Source: Delta-02 sp964513565 (GTDB lineage: Bacteria > Desulfobacterota > Syntrophorhabdia > Syntrophorhabdales > Syntrophorhabdaceae). Taken from it: a stretch of 64,000 bases of DNA. The notes below the pieces were generated by a model that saw nothing but the letters and a program-made list of their open reading frames with translations, was not told the DNA's origin and made no database searches. Made by a program: the position numbers and the translations under genes. The DNA lies in assembly GCA_964513565.1 (NCBI GenBank), contig CAZENE010000015.1, positions 1-64,000 on the forward strand, given 5' to 3'. Positions 51,218-60,450 of the stretch are shown one piece after another; the first letter of the stretch is position 1; each line of letters starts with the position of its first letter.

Positions 51218-52681
51218 CTATTTTACGAATCGTTCCGGAACGGTCCTCACTTTCTTTATAGATTCATATACATGCGCCGCCTGAAGGATAGTGCCTTCAT
51301 CGAGGGCTTTTCCGATTATATGCAAGCCTGTCGGAAGCCCGTTCGTATCGAACCCCCCGGGAATTGAAACAGCGGGAATCCCTGCGAGATTTACCGGTAT
51401 GGTAAAAATGTCCGACAGGTACATGGTCAGGGGATCTTCAATACGTTCACCCACCCTGAAAGCGGTGGTAGGGGCCACAGGCGTGACAATAAGGTCGCAT
51501 GACAGAAACGCCGCATCGAAATCCTGCCTTATGAGGGTGCGTACCTTGCCCGCCTTCCGGTAGTATGCATCGTAATAACCGGAAGAAAGGACATAGGTCC
51601 CCAGGATTATCCTGCGTTTTACCTCCTGGCCAAAGCCTTTACTGCGCGTATTTTTATACATTTCGATTATGTCTTTACCATTCTCGCGGAGCCCGTACTT
51701 TACCCCGTCGTAGCGTGCAAGGTTGGATGACGCCTCAGCCGTGCAAATAATGTAATAGGTCGCTACCGCGTATTGAGTATGTGGCAATGAGACATCAACG
51801 AGCGCTGCTCCCTGGTCCCTGAATACCTGGAGATTTTCCTCGTAGTTCTTTCTGACATCATCTTCGATACCTTCGATCGCATACTCGGCGGGAATGCCGA
51901 TCCTGACCCCTTTCAGGTCCCTGCCGAGGAATGAATGATAGTCGGGCACTGCATCGGGGATAGATGTCGAGTCAAGGGGGTCGTATCCCGCGATAACGTT
52001 GAGCATTGTTGCGCAATCGCTTACATTGCGCGAGAAAGGGCCGATCTGGTCGAGGGATGATGCAAAGGCGATGAGGCCGTACCGCGACACTCTGCCGTAT
52101 GTGGGCTTCATGCCGATGACGCCGCAAAGGCCGGCAGGCTGGCGTATCGAGCCGCCCGTATCGGTACCCAGTGACGCGGTGCATAGCCCGGACGCGACTG
52201 CGGCCGCAGACCCTCCGCTCGACCCGCCTGGGATGCGTGTCGTATCCCAGGGATTCCTCGTGGTCTGAAATGCGGAATTCTCCGTAGAAGAGCCCATTGC
52301 AAATTCATCCATGTTCAGTTTTCCCAGCTGCACGTACCCTGCATCCTTCAATTTCTTTATTACGGTCGAATCATACGGCGGAACGAAACCTTTCAATATA
52401 TTCGACGCGCAGGTCGTCTCTATGCCTTTTGTGCACAGGATGTCCTTTATGCCAAGGGGAATGCCCAGAAGGGGAGCTTCTTCGCCCCGGGTTATCTTTT
52501 CATCAGCCTGTTTAGCCATCGTGAGGGCCGCATCTTCCGTAGGCTTGAGATATGCCTTTATCTCGCTGTCATACCTGCTGATACGCCCGAGATAATATTC
52601 GGTGAGCTCAACAGAAGATATTTCCTTCTTCTTCAGCATCTCCCGCAATTGCACTATGGTCAGGTCTAGCAGATTATCCAC
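51218..52681 (-). CDS. gatA: Aspartyl/glutamyl-tRNA amidotransferase subunit A
   Basis: 487 residues of the amidase-signature family, standard GatA length. The catalytic Lys is in GIPLGIKDIL, the cis-Ser in GGSSGGSAAAV and the nucleophilic Ser in GTDTGGSIRQPA. GatCAB converts Glu-tRNA(Gln) and Asp-tRNA(Asn) to their amides. gatC lies upstream; gatB is not in the window. Confidence 0.95.
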   Translation of the reverse strand: MDNLLDLTIVQLREMLKKKEISSVELTEYYLGRISRYDSEIKAYLKPTEDAALTMAKQADEKITRGEEAPLLGIPLGIKDILCTKGIETTCASNILKGFVPPYDSTVIKKLKDAGYVQLGKLNMDEFAMGSSTENSAFQTTRNPWDTTRIPGGSSGGSAAAVASGLCTASLGTDTGGSIRQPAGLCGVIGMKPTYGRVSRYGLIAFASSLDQIGPFSRNVSDCATMLNVIAGYDPLDSTSIPDAVPDYHSFLGRDLKGVRIGIPAEYAIEGIEDDVRKNYEENLQVFRDQGAALVDVSLPHTQYAVATYYIICTAEASSNLARYDGVKYGLRENGKDIIEMYKNTRSKGFGQEVKRRIILGTYVLSSGYYDAYYRKAGKVRTLIRQDFDAAFLSCDLIVTPVAPTTAFRVGERIEDPLTMYLSDIFTIPVNLAGIPAVSIPGGFDTNGLPTGLHIIGKALDEGTILQAAHVYESIKKVRTVPERFVK

Positions 52682-52700
52682 GTGGTCTCCTTCTTATCGG

Positions 52701-52769
52701 TGAATCGTAAAACGTAAAGCGTAAATCGTAAAGAATCTGGTTTTTAACAGTTTCCGTTTTACGTTTCAA
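52701..52769. repeat. Heptamer-repeat element D with facing arms
   Basis: The left arm 52701-52733 has four consecutive NCGTAAA units (TCGTAAA, ACGTAAA, GCGTAAA, TCGTAAA), the most regular example; the right arm 52754-52769 is CCGTTTTACGTTTCAA. It lies between gatC and gatA and overlaps the 3' end of gatC. Confidence 0.72.
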
Positions 52770-53049
52770 TTATCTGCGGCACTTTGAAGAATGTGTCTAT
52801 ACGCTGGGGTGCGTTTGCGACCGATTCTTCGGCTGCAAATGACGACCTCTCGGCATCTTCCCTCATGACGCAGGCAACAGGGACGGCATGGCTTGTCGGC
52901 TCCACACCGTCCGTGTTCAGGGTGTTGAGCGATTCCATGTATTCGAGGATCTTGTCGATCTGAAGTGTATATGCCTCGACCTCCTGCGGTTCAAGCTGAA
53001 GCCGGGCCAGACGCGCCACGTATTCAACTGTTTCTTTAGTGATTTTCAT
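52759..53049 (-). CDS. gatC: Aspartyl/glutamyl-tRNA amidotransferase subunit C
   Basis: 96 residues, the normal GatC length: VEYVARLARLQLEPQEVEAY, then QIDKILEYMESLNTLNTDGV, PTSHAVPV and the C-terminal FKVPQIIE. GatC holds GatA and GatB together. 77 bases separate it from gatA, containing the repeat element D. Confidence 0.93.
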   Translation of the reverse strand: MKITKETVEYVARLARLQLEPQEVEAYTLQIDKILEYMESLNTLNTDGVEPTSHAVPVACVMREDAERSSFAAEESVANAPQRIDTFFKVPQIIET

Positions 53050-53075
53050 ATGTCCTTCCTTAAACGTTCTCTAGC

Positions 53076-53447
53076 TTATCCGCACTCCGCTACTGCTTTT
53101 ATAATGTCTCCCCGGGTTACTATTCCGACCACTTTATCATTATCGACGATGGGTATCCTGTTGATATGTTTTTCGACCATCAGCTTGGCAACCAGTATTG
53201 CCGACTCTGTCGGGGGTACCGTTACCACGTTCGCGGTCATTACATCCGCTACTGTCACGTCCTCGACAACTCCTGTCTTGAGGCCTTTCAGGATATCGCT
53301 TTGAGAAATTATACCTACAAGCCGGCCCTTATCGACCACCGGCATACCCGCTATCTTGAATAATTCGAGCTTATTGAGAATGATATTCAGTTTTTCCGAT
53401 GGGTGGCAGGTGACCACGTCCTTATTCATGAGTTCCACTACTTTCAT
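53076..53447 (-). CDS. Stand-alone CBS-domain pair
   Basis: 123 residues made of two CBS domains (VELMNKDVVTCHPSEKLNI, DKGRLVGIISQSDIL; TVADVMTANVVTVPPTESAI, NDKVVGIVTRGDIIKAV). CBS pairs bind AMP, ATP or similar ligands. The gene is 10 bases downstream of the DUF294 protein; in many proteins a CBS pair is fused to DUF294, so the two products probably work together. Confidence 0.9.
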   Translation of the reverse strand: MKVVELMNKDVVTCHPSEKLNIILNKLELFKIAGMPVVDKGRLVGIISQSDILKGLKTGVVEDVTVADVMTANVVTVPPTESAILVAKLMVEKHINRIPIVDNDKVVGIVTRGDIIKAVAECG

Positions 53448-53457
53448 CGTTTCCCCC

Positions 53458-54735
53458 TTATATTGGCTGTCCGAAGAGCAGCGCTTCCTGAATGAATTTC
53501 TGAAAGGCTTCCACGGATTTCATGGACCTTCTCAACCGGTCCTGCTCATCCGGGCCAAGCATGTCGGGCCTTAAGAAATTCGAGTTTTTGCCGCCCTCGT
53601 CGCGGCTGTTCATCTGATTTATGATCCTGTACCGGACGAATGTCAAATAAGCCTCCGTAAGGGCAGTCTCCATGTCCTTTCTGATAATGTTGCGCTCCCT
53701 CAATAACCGTATCCGTTTGAGGGTGTTTTGTTCAAATATGCCGTTGGAGAGAGAAAGCATCCGGACGGAAAGTATAAGCGGCGACCAGCCGAGCAGTTTA
53801 ATATTGAATTTATCCTTGTTTTCGCCTTCTTTCTCTACCTTGAACCCGCCGAAAAATGTCAATGCGCTTGGCATCAAAACGGCTGATTGGACGAATTCCC
53901 TCATAAAGCTCTTGTTGGCTCTAAGCATGGAGAAAAAATATGTCATGAAATCATTGAGCAGGTCCCTGTTTCCTTTCACCGGGCGCGCGTCTGTCAGAAT
54001 AATAACGTCAAGGGGCTCGAGAAGGCCGGAGTCCTTTGAGATCCGTTCATCGACCCGCTTCTTCCAGTCCGTCCTCGATCCGCGCCAGCGATCGTTGACC
54101 GGCATGACGCCGCCCTTGCATTTTTCGAACCCGACGTCGTTGAGCCTTTCCGATGCCTTTCTGGCAAATATCTCAAAGTAGGCATCAAGGAGATTTTTGG
54201 ATGATAGGCCCGTTGTTTCCGAAAATCGTTTTTTCAGCTCATCGGAGGCGAAAGAATCATCCCGTTCATCGTATAAAAGCATATTGTCCTGATCGGTAAC
54301 CATCGTCTGTTCGTCTCGCCCCTCGCTGCCGAGGCCTGCCCAGACATACTCCACGGGAGGCTCCCCGAGCCCTTCAGCGGCCATTTCATTTTCGACGAGC
54401 TGAAGCACGCGTATTGCGATCCTGTCGCGAATGAGCCGGAACAGGTCATGTACATCAACTATGGTGTCCTCTTCAAGGAAAAAATTCTCGACGCCTGCGA
54501 CTGCCCGCTGATGGCATTCATTCAGTGTTTCATACGACGTCGTGTTGTTTACAACGTCTATCACGAGGCCATGCAGTTCGGATTCAAAGACCTCGTAATC
54601 CTTAAGAACTGTCTGCAGCGCATTTCCCAGCTCGGCAAGTATGCGATAACGCTCGTGGCGCAGCATAGCCCTGTTTTTCATATCATCCTGATGCTTGGCG
54701 ATAAAAGTCTCAATCAGGGAAAAATTTAACGGCAT
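53458..54735 (-). CDS. DUF294-type putative nucleotidyltransferase
   Basis: 425 residues. The nucleotidyltransferase motif is GLGSEGRDEQTMVTDQDN (residues about 139-156), followed by DUF294_C with KNRDL/LNDFMTYF-type helices and IRTEGL-like segments replaced here by the RMLSLSNGIFEQNTLKR region. The family often carries a cNMP-binding domain plus CBS pair at the N terminus; this one lacks both, and the CBS pair is a separate downstream gene. The activity of DUF294 is not well established. Close to valS (4 bases). Confidence 0.85.
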   Translation of the reverse strand: MPLNFSLIETFIAKHQDDMKNRAMLRHERYRILAELGNALQTVLKDYEVFESELHGLVIDVVNNTTSYETLNECHQRAVAGVENFFLEEDTIVDVHDLFRLIRDRIAIRVLQLVENEMAAEGLGEPPVEYVWAGLGSEGRDEQTMVTDQDNMLLYDERDDSFASDELKKRFSETTGLSSKNLLDAYFEIFARKASERLNDVGFEKCKGGVMPVNDRWRGSRTDWKKRVDERISKDSGLLEPLDVIILTDARPVKGNRDLLNDFMTYFFSMLRANKSFMREFVQSAVLMPSALTFFGGFKVEKEGENKDKFNIKLLGWSPLILSVRMLSLSNGIFEQNTLKRIRLLRERNIIRKDMETALTEAYLTFVRYRIINQMNSRDEGGKNSNFLRPDMLGPDEQDRLRRSMKSVEAFQKFIQEALLFGQPI

Positions 54736-54738
54736 CTG

Positions 54739-57372
54739 TTACCTCGAAAGATTTTCAAGGACTCCTTTGCTTACCATTAATTTATCTTTTTTGGCAGCAA
54801 GTTCGGCATACTGTGCCTCATTCTTCGCAATTACCTCGGGCGGCGCTTTCTGGCGGAATGCCTCGTTCTCCAGTTTCTTCTTTATTTTTTCGCTGTCTTC
54901 ATCTATTTTTGCAAGCTCTTTTTGTATCCTGCCCAGCTCTTTTGCAACATCGATAAGGTCCTTCAGCGGAACGAAGACCTCGATGTTCTTATAAACGCCT
55001 ACAGCGCAATGCTCCGGCGATGTACCGTCAATAAAAGAAAGATGTTCGACCTTCCCGAGCTCTCTTATATAATATTCATAATCCTTGAGAAATGTTTCGT
55101 TGCCGTTTGCCCGGATCATCGCCTCGATACGGACATTCGGGGCTATGCCTGTTTCTCCCCGTATGTTTCTGATCACATCGATGATGCCCATGATGGTTTC
55201 CATCATTTTTTCGCTGTCCGGGTCGATCTCGGAGTTGTCCGCAACCGGAAATTCGGAGATCATAATACTCGAGCCGTCATTGCCGGGCAGCCTCTGGTAA
55301 ATCTCTTCGGTTACAAAAGGAGTTATCGGGTGCAGGAGCTTGAGGATATCCTTGAGCGTACTGTAAAGGGCGCCTTTCGTCTCGGCCGGGTCAAACCGGT
55401 CCACTTTTCCATACAGGTTCGGCTTTATCAATTCCAGGTACCAATCGCAATACTCATGCCAGATAAAGCTGTACAGGGAATTTGCGGCTTCGTTAAAGCG
55501 ATACGATGTGATGCTCTCACGGACCTCGTTGATAACGCGCTGGGCGCGGGACCGTATCCATCTGTCGGGTAGAAAGGGCGAGCCTTTCCCGGGTTTGGCG
55601 GGTTTCTCTTCCCCGAGGAATGCAAGGGACAGCTTTGAGGCGTTCCATATCTTGTTGATGAAGTTACGGCATCCTTCGATGCGCTCTTCCGACAAGAGAA
55701 CGTCCCGTCCCTGCGCTGCGAGCATTGTCAGGGTAAAGCGGAATGCGTCAGTCCCGTATTCGTCGATGATTATCAAGGGATCTATGACGTTCCCTTTTGA
55801 TTTGCTCATTTTCTTCCCCTCGGCGTCACGGACCAGGGCATGGATATAAACATCCCTGAACGGGACGTCGCCCATGAACTTGAGCCCCATCATGATCATC
55901 CGCGCAACCCAGAAAAAGAGGATATCGAATCCCGTTATCAAAAGAGATGTCGGATAGAACTGCTCGAGGTCGCGGGTTCTTTCAGGCCAGCCAAGCGTGC
56001 TGAACGGCCACAGCCCGGACGAGAACCACGTGTCGAGGACATCGGATTCCTGCCGGACCGATCCGCCGCATTTCGGGCATCCGGATGGGTCCTCGACAGA
56101 GACGATCATTTCATTGCACGCGTCGCAGTACCAGACGGGTATGCGGTGTCCCCACCAGATCTGCCGGGAGATGCACCAATCCCTGATGTTCTCCATCCAT
56201 TCGAAATAGACCTTTTCCCACATCTCCGGGATGATGCGGACCCTGTGCTGGCGCACTGCCTCGATCGCCGGTTCGGCGAGCGGCTTCATCTTCAGGAACC
56301 ATTGCAGGGAAAGATACGGCTCGACGACCGTCTTGCAGCGATAGCACTTGCCGACGCCCATTGCATAAGGTTCTACCTTCTCGAGATATTCCTTTTCGCT
56401 GAGCTCCTCGACGATTTTTTTGCGGCATTCGAAGCGGTCCATTCCCCGGTAGTGGAGGGTGTTCTCGTTCATATTGCCGTCTTCGTCGATCACCATGATC
56501 AGCTCGAGGTTGTGCCTTTTCATGATCTCGAAGTCGTTAAGGTCGTGAGCGGGTGTAACCTTCAGGGCCCCGGTGCCGAATGCGACATCGACATAGGAAT
56601 CCCCTATGATCGGTATCTCTTTGTTGACGATCGGGAGGATCACGTTCTGGCCGACATATTTGCCGTAGCGCGGGTCTTCCGGATTAACTGCGACCGCCGT
56701 GTCACCCAGCATCGTCTCCGGCCGCGTGGTGGCGACCGTAAGGTGTCCTTCGCCGGATGCAAGCGGGTAGTGGATATAATAGAGATGCCCCTGCGTGTCC
56801 TCGTGTTCGGCCTCGAGATCGGACAGCGCGGTTTTGCATCGCGGGCACCAGTTGATTATGTAGTTATCCTGATAAATGAGACCTTCATTATAAAGCCTTA
56901 CAAAGACCTCACGGACGGCACGGGTGAGCCCTTCGTCCATTGTGAACCGTTCGCGCGACCAGTCACAGGAGGCCCCGAGTCTTTTGAGCTGCTCGATGAT
57001 AGTGCCTCCGGACTGTTTTTTCCACTGCCAGACACGCTCGATGAACTTTTCCCTGCCGAGGGCCTCGCGGTCGGTCCCTTCCTTCGCAAGTTCACGCTCG
57101 ACAACATTCTGGGTCGCGATACCGGCGTGGTCGGTCCCGGGAAGCCACAGCGCATTGACTCCGCACATGCGGAAATAGCGTGTCACGATATCCTGAAGGG
57201 TATTGTTCAGGGCATGGCCCATATGGAGAGACCCCGTCACGTTCGGGGGAGGTATGACCATTGAAAAATATCCCTGTGATGTAGTGTTCTTAGCGGTAAA
57301 ATATCCCCTTTCCAGCCAGTGGGCATACCATTTCTTCTCGATACTGTGGGGATCGTAAACCTTATCCATCAT
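54739..57372 (-). CDS. valS: Valyl-tRNA synthetase
   Basis: 877 residues from ATG 57372, which has AAGGGAG upstream. Class I signature PPPNVTGSLHMGHAL (HMGH at residues 50-53) and KMSKS at 521-525. The CP1 editing domain lies between (TVATTRPETMLGDTAVAVNP). Zinc-finger-like CxxC pairs occur in CDACNEM and CPKCGGSV. The C-terminal coiled-coil arm (KELGRIQKELAKIDEDSEKI) is typical of ValS. It charges tRNA(Val). Confidence 0.95.
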   Translation of the reverse strand: MMDKVYDPHSIEKKWYAHWLERGYFTAKNTTSQGYFSMVIPPPNVTGSLHMGHALNNTLQDIVTRYFRMCGVNALWLPGTDHAGIATQNVVERELAKEGTDREALGREKFIERVWQWKKQSGGTIIEQLKRLGASCDWSRERFTMDEGLTRAVREVFVRLYNEGLIYQDNYIINWCPRCKTALSDLEAEHEDTQGHLYYIHYPLASGEGHLTVATTRPETMLGDTAVAVNPEDPRYGKYVGQNVILPIVNKEIPIIGDSYVDVAFGTGALKVTPAHDLNDFEIMKRHNLELIMVIDEDGNMNENTLHYRGMDRFECRKKIVEELSEKEYLEKVEPYAMGVGKCYRCKTVVEPYLSLQWFLKMKPLAEPAIEAVRQHRVRIIPEMWEKVYFEWMENIRDWCISRQIWWGHRIPVWYCDACNEMIVSVEDPSGCPKCGGSVRQESDVLDTWFSSGLWPFSTLGWPERTRDLEQFYPTSLLITGFDILFFWVARMIMMGLKFMGDVPFRDVYIHALVRDAEGKKMSKSKGNVIDPLIIIDEYGTDAFRFTLTMLAAQGRDVLLSEERIEGCRNFINKIWNASKLSLAFLGEEKPAKPGKGSPFLPDRWIRSRAQRVINEVRESITSYRFNEAANSLYSFIWHEYCDWYLELIKPNLYGKVDRFDPAETKGALYSTLKDILKLLHPITPFVTEEIYQRLPGNDGSSIMISEFPVADNSEIDPDSEKMMETIMGIIDVIRNIRGETGIAPNVRIEAMIRANGNETFLKDYEYYIRELGKVEHLSFIDGTSPEHCAVGVYKNIEVFVPLKDLIDVAKELGRIQKELAKIDEDSEKIKKKLENEAFRQKAPPEVIAKNEAQYAELAAKKDKLMVSKGVLENLSR

Positions 57373-57441
57373 TATAAGCTCCCTTTGAGATGTACCTATC
57401 AATCGTATTTGATGGCCATGCGGATTCTATTTGTGCCTTCC

Positions 57442-58482
57442 TTAAACCGGGATGCTCCAGGGCATCGGCAGGAAAAGTTTTTCGAAAAGGCTGAACGCAT
57501 ACCGGTCCGTCATGCCGGCGATAAAGTCCCGCACGCACGTCGCGGGATCATCGTAAAAGTCCTCACGCCCCGTTTCTTTCAGGAAATCGTCCGGGTTCCG
57601 GAGCAAGAAATCGTAAAGGTCCTCGATGATCTTCGAACACTTGACAAAGTCCGAATGGACAACCGGGCTTTCGTAAACATGTTCGTAAAGGAAATTGCGC
57701 ATCTCGACAATATACGATTCCAGTTCGGCGCCGCATCCCATCTGCATTTTCCCGCTCTCGAGCGTGCTCGATAGGACGCCGCGCACCATTGTGTCTATGC
57801 GGTCCGATACGCTATGACCGAGACGGTCCCTCAAATGGACCGGGATGTCACCCTCGCGTATCACGTTCCCCCGGATGGCATCATCAATGTCATGATTTAT
57901 ATACGCGATGATATCCGCTATCCGGACAAGCTCCGCCTCCTTGGTCAGGGGCTTTTCTTTATCGTTATTGATCAATATGTCGCCTTTTCCCTTTGAATGC
58001 TTGACAATGCCGTCCCGGACCTCTTGTGTCAGGTTCAGTCCCTCACCGTCCTTTTCGAGGAGGTCGACAACCCTCAGGCTATGTTCATAGTGCCGGAAAC
58101 CACCCGGGTAAAGCCTGTTGAGTACCTCTTCGCCCGAATGCCCGAAGGGTGTATGGCCGAGGTCGTGCCCGAGCGCTATCGCCTCCACCAGGTCTTCATT
58201 AAGGGCTAATGCCCTGCCTATCGTCCGCGCGATCTGCGATACTTCGAGTGTATGCGTCATGCGTGTCCGGTAATGGTCTCCCGGCGAAAGGAACACCTGG
58301 GTCTTATATTTAAGCCGCCTGAACGATTTACTGTGTGTTATCCGGTCGCGGTCGTGCTGGAAGGCCGGGCGGATGTCGCATTCGGGTTCATACCGCATTC
58401 GCCCGCGCGTGGATGCACTTTTTTGCGCATAAGGCGAAAGTATCTGCACTTCGCGTTCTTCCAATCGTTCGCGAATATTCAT
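57442..58482 (-). CDS. dgt: dGTPase-type dNTP triphosphohydrolase
   Basis: 346 residues from ATG 58482. HD-domain metal ligands: HTLEVSQIART, HDLGHTPFGHSGE (HD) and the downstream NHDIDDAI Asp. RSFRRLKYKTQVF before the HD motif matches dGTPase-like enzymes (residue pattern KSFRRL). It hydrolyses dNTPs to nucleosides and triphosphate. The longer frame to 58626 has no supporting site, so the shorter start is used; the ribosome-binding site is weak. Confidence 0.9.
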   Translation of the reverse strand: MNIRERLEEREVQILSPYAQKSASTRGRMRYEPECDIRPAFQHDRDRITHSKSFRRLKYKTQVFLSPGDHYRTRMTHTLEVSQIARTIGRALALNEDLVEAIALGHDLGHTPFGHSGEEVLNRLYPGGFRHYEHSLRVVDLLEKDGEGLNLTQEVRDGIVKHSKGKGDILINNDKEKPLTKEAELVRIADIIAYINHDIDDAIRGNVIREGDIPVHLRDRLGHSVSDRIDTMVRGVLSSTLESGKMQMGCGAELESYIVEMRNFLYEHVYESPVVHSDFVKCSKIIEDLYDFLLRNPDDFLKETGREDFYDDPATCVRDFIAGMTDRYAFSLFEKLFLPMPWSIPV

Positions 58483-58690
58483 CAGGCCGTCCAACTTCCT
58501 AATGTAGCATAAATATTCAACGATATCAAGGGATTGTGTGAAAATACCGTAGATGGTAAATCGTTGATCGCAAGACACAATTGTTTTATTTTCTGCGTTC
58601 TTACGATTCACGACCTCTCTTGACATCCCCCGTATTTGGGGCTATAGCTTCACTATAACTTAAACTTATTTTGGATCAGGGAGGTTCGGG

Positions 58691-59860
58691 ATGACGCGAA
58701 GGAAGAAAGTGGCCATATTGACGGGTGGCGGAGACGTCCCGGGACTAAATGTGGCCATTAAGGCCGTTGTCGTCCGCGCTGCCGCCAATGATATCGATGT
58801 CCTGGGAATCCGCCGGGGATGGATGGGGCTTTTGTGCGTGAACCCCGACGACCCGGAAACCGTGCGGCAGTATACGGTTTCTCTTACCGTCGAAAAGGTC
58901 CGTACGATCGACAGGACCGGAGGGACCATCCTGCACACCTCCCGGACAAATCCGGGGAATGTGAAGGTTCCGGAAGTTCCCTCCCACGTCATGGGGTCGG
59001 ACCAGGTGCCGATATCGGGCGAAAAGGTCGACTGCACGAAACATATCCTGAAGATGCTGGAATTCCTTGAAATAGACGCGATCATACCGATCGGCGGCGA
59101 TGACACGCTGAGCTATGCCACGCGGCTTAACAGGGAAGGGGTCCAGATAGTTGCCATTCCGAAAACAATGGACAATGACGTGTTCGGAACGGATTTCTGC
59201 ATCGGTTTCTCAACCGCTGTCACGCGTTCCGTTGATGCGATAAACGCGTTAAGGACAACGACGGGTTCCCATGAGCGCATCTGTGTTGTCGAGCTTTTTG
59301 GCCGCAATTCGGGTGAGACATCGCTTATCGCCGCGTATCTCGCCGATGTGGACCGCGCGGTAATCTCCGAAGTCCCTTTCGACATAGAGAAGCTTGTCGG
59401 GTACCTGGTTGCTGACCGGGAAAGAAATCCTTCGCGTTACGCGATCATGACTATTTCCGAGGGAGCCCATATTGTGGGCGGAACCGTAACCGAAGCAGGC
59501 ATCGAGGATGCGTACGGCCATAAAAAACTTGGCGGGATAGGCTATCTGCTTTCCCAGGAAATAAAAGAACGCACCGGAGTGAACATCATTTACCAGCAGC
59601 TCGCATACATGATGCGTTCCGGCGCGCCCGACTCTCTTGACCGGATGGTCGCCGTTTCATACGGAAGCCTGGCCCTCGACCAGATCGCAATGGGCCACAG
59701 GGGGCGAATGGTCGCCCTGCATAACGCGATATACACGACGGTCCCGCTCGACATGGTCATTACCGCCAAAAAACAGGTAGACGTCACCGCCCTCTACGAC
59801 ACAGACGCATACCGCCCGAAGGTAAGGGACATGCTCGGAAAGCCGATGTTTCTTTATTAG
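58691..59860 (+). CDS. pfp: 6-phosphofructokinase with PPi-type active-site residues
   Basis: 389 residues of the phosphofructokinase superfamily (TGGGDVPGLN, IGGDDT, PKTMDND, MMRSGAPDSLDRM). In the numbering of E. coli PfkA, the residues at positions 104 and 124 are Asp (D138 in GGDDT) and Lys (K158 in PKTMDND). These are the residues that distinguish PPi-dependent, reversible enzymes from ATP-dependent ones (G104, G124). So it probably uses pyrophosphate as phosphoryl donor. This assignment is from family knowledge. Confidence 0.9.
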   Translation: MTRRKKVAILTGGGDVPGLNVAIKAVVVRAAANDIDVLGIRRGWMGLLCVNPDDPETVRQYTVSLTVEKVRTIDRTGGTILHTSRTNPGNVKVPEVPSHVMGSDQVPISGEKVDCTKHILKMLEFLEIDAIIPIGGDDTLSYATRLNREGVQIVAIPKTMDNDVFGTDFCIGFSTAVTRSVDAINALRTTTGSHERICVVELFGRNSGETSLIAAYLADVDRAVISEVPFDIEKLVGYLVADRERNPSRYAIMTISEGAHIVGGTVTEAGIEDAYGHKKLGGIGYLLSQEIKERTGVNIIYQQLAYMMRSGAPDSLDRMVAVSYGSLALDQIAMGHRGRMVALHNAIYTTVPLDMVITAKKQVDVTALYDTDAYRPKVRDMLGKPMFLY

Positions 59861-60115
59861 AAGACCTTCTTCATCTTCCGGTGTGCGCCAATGCCCGGAT
59901 CCCCTCTTGTTTTTTTGTGGTGGGAGGTGCCTTACTTGCCAGCCTACTTACCACGTTCGAGGTTCACGGTTTGAAGTATAACGGGCGTGCATTAATTCCT
60001 GCCTGGACGGCCAGGGGGAAGAAATGAAGGCAGTGGACCGGGGCGACGGGGCTGGTTAGGGGATTTGAATTTCCGTGCAAATAGTGCGAATATATTTGTG
60101 GGAAAGGAGGGCGTT

Positions 60116-60445
60116 ATGGCGCTTATTGATGATATCCGTAAAAGGACCGAAGAAGGTCTGAAAACCTTGAAGGAGACCGCGCAGGACATTGCGTTCAGCG
60201 TCGAGCGGCAGGCGATGATAGGAAAGAAGAAATATCTTGACGTAACGAAATTGCAGCGTTCGATCCAGAAGATCAATGCGGAGATAGGCGAGTATGTTTA
60301 TGACCAGTATATCAGCGGGAAAAGTGTTTCATCCGATGACCCGTTCATCAGGGACAGGCTGATTACCATTACCCGCATGCGCCTTACGATAAAAGACATT
60401 GAAGATGAAATTGCGGAATTGGAAAGCAACAAGCCGCCTAGATAA
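60116..60445 (+). CDS. Small helical protein of unknown function
   Basis: 109 residues from ATG 60116 (AAAGGAGG upstream). Largely helical with heptad-like spacing (LKTLKETAQDIAFSVERQAM, LQRSIQKINAEIGEYVYDQY, IKDIEDEIAELESNK). No signal peptide, cysteines or known motif. The position is convergent with the gene at 60451 (five bases apart). I do not recognise the family. Confidence 0.72.
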   Translation: MALIDDIRKRTEEGLKTLKETAQDIAFSVERQAMIGKKKYLDVTKLQRSIQKINAEIGEYVYDQYISGKSVSSDDPFIRDRLITITRMRLTIKDIEDEIAELESNKPPR

Positions 60446-60450
60446 AGAGT

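Noticed and set aside
55840..57264. A 474-codon open frame antisense to valS
   Set aside because: It lies wholly within valS on the opposite strand, has no ribosome-binding site or family resemblance, and is explained by codon bias.
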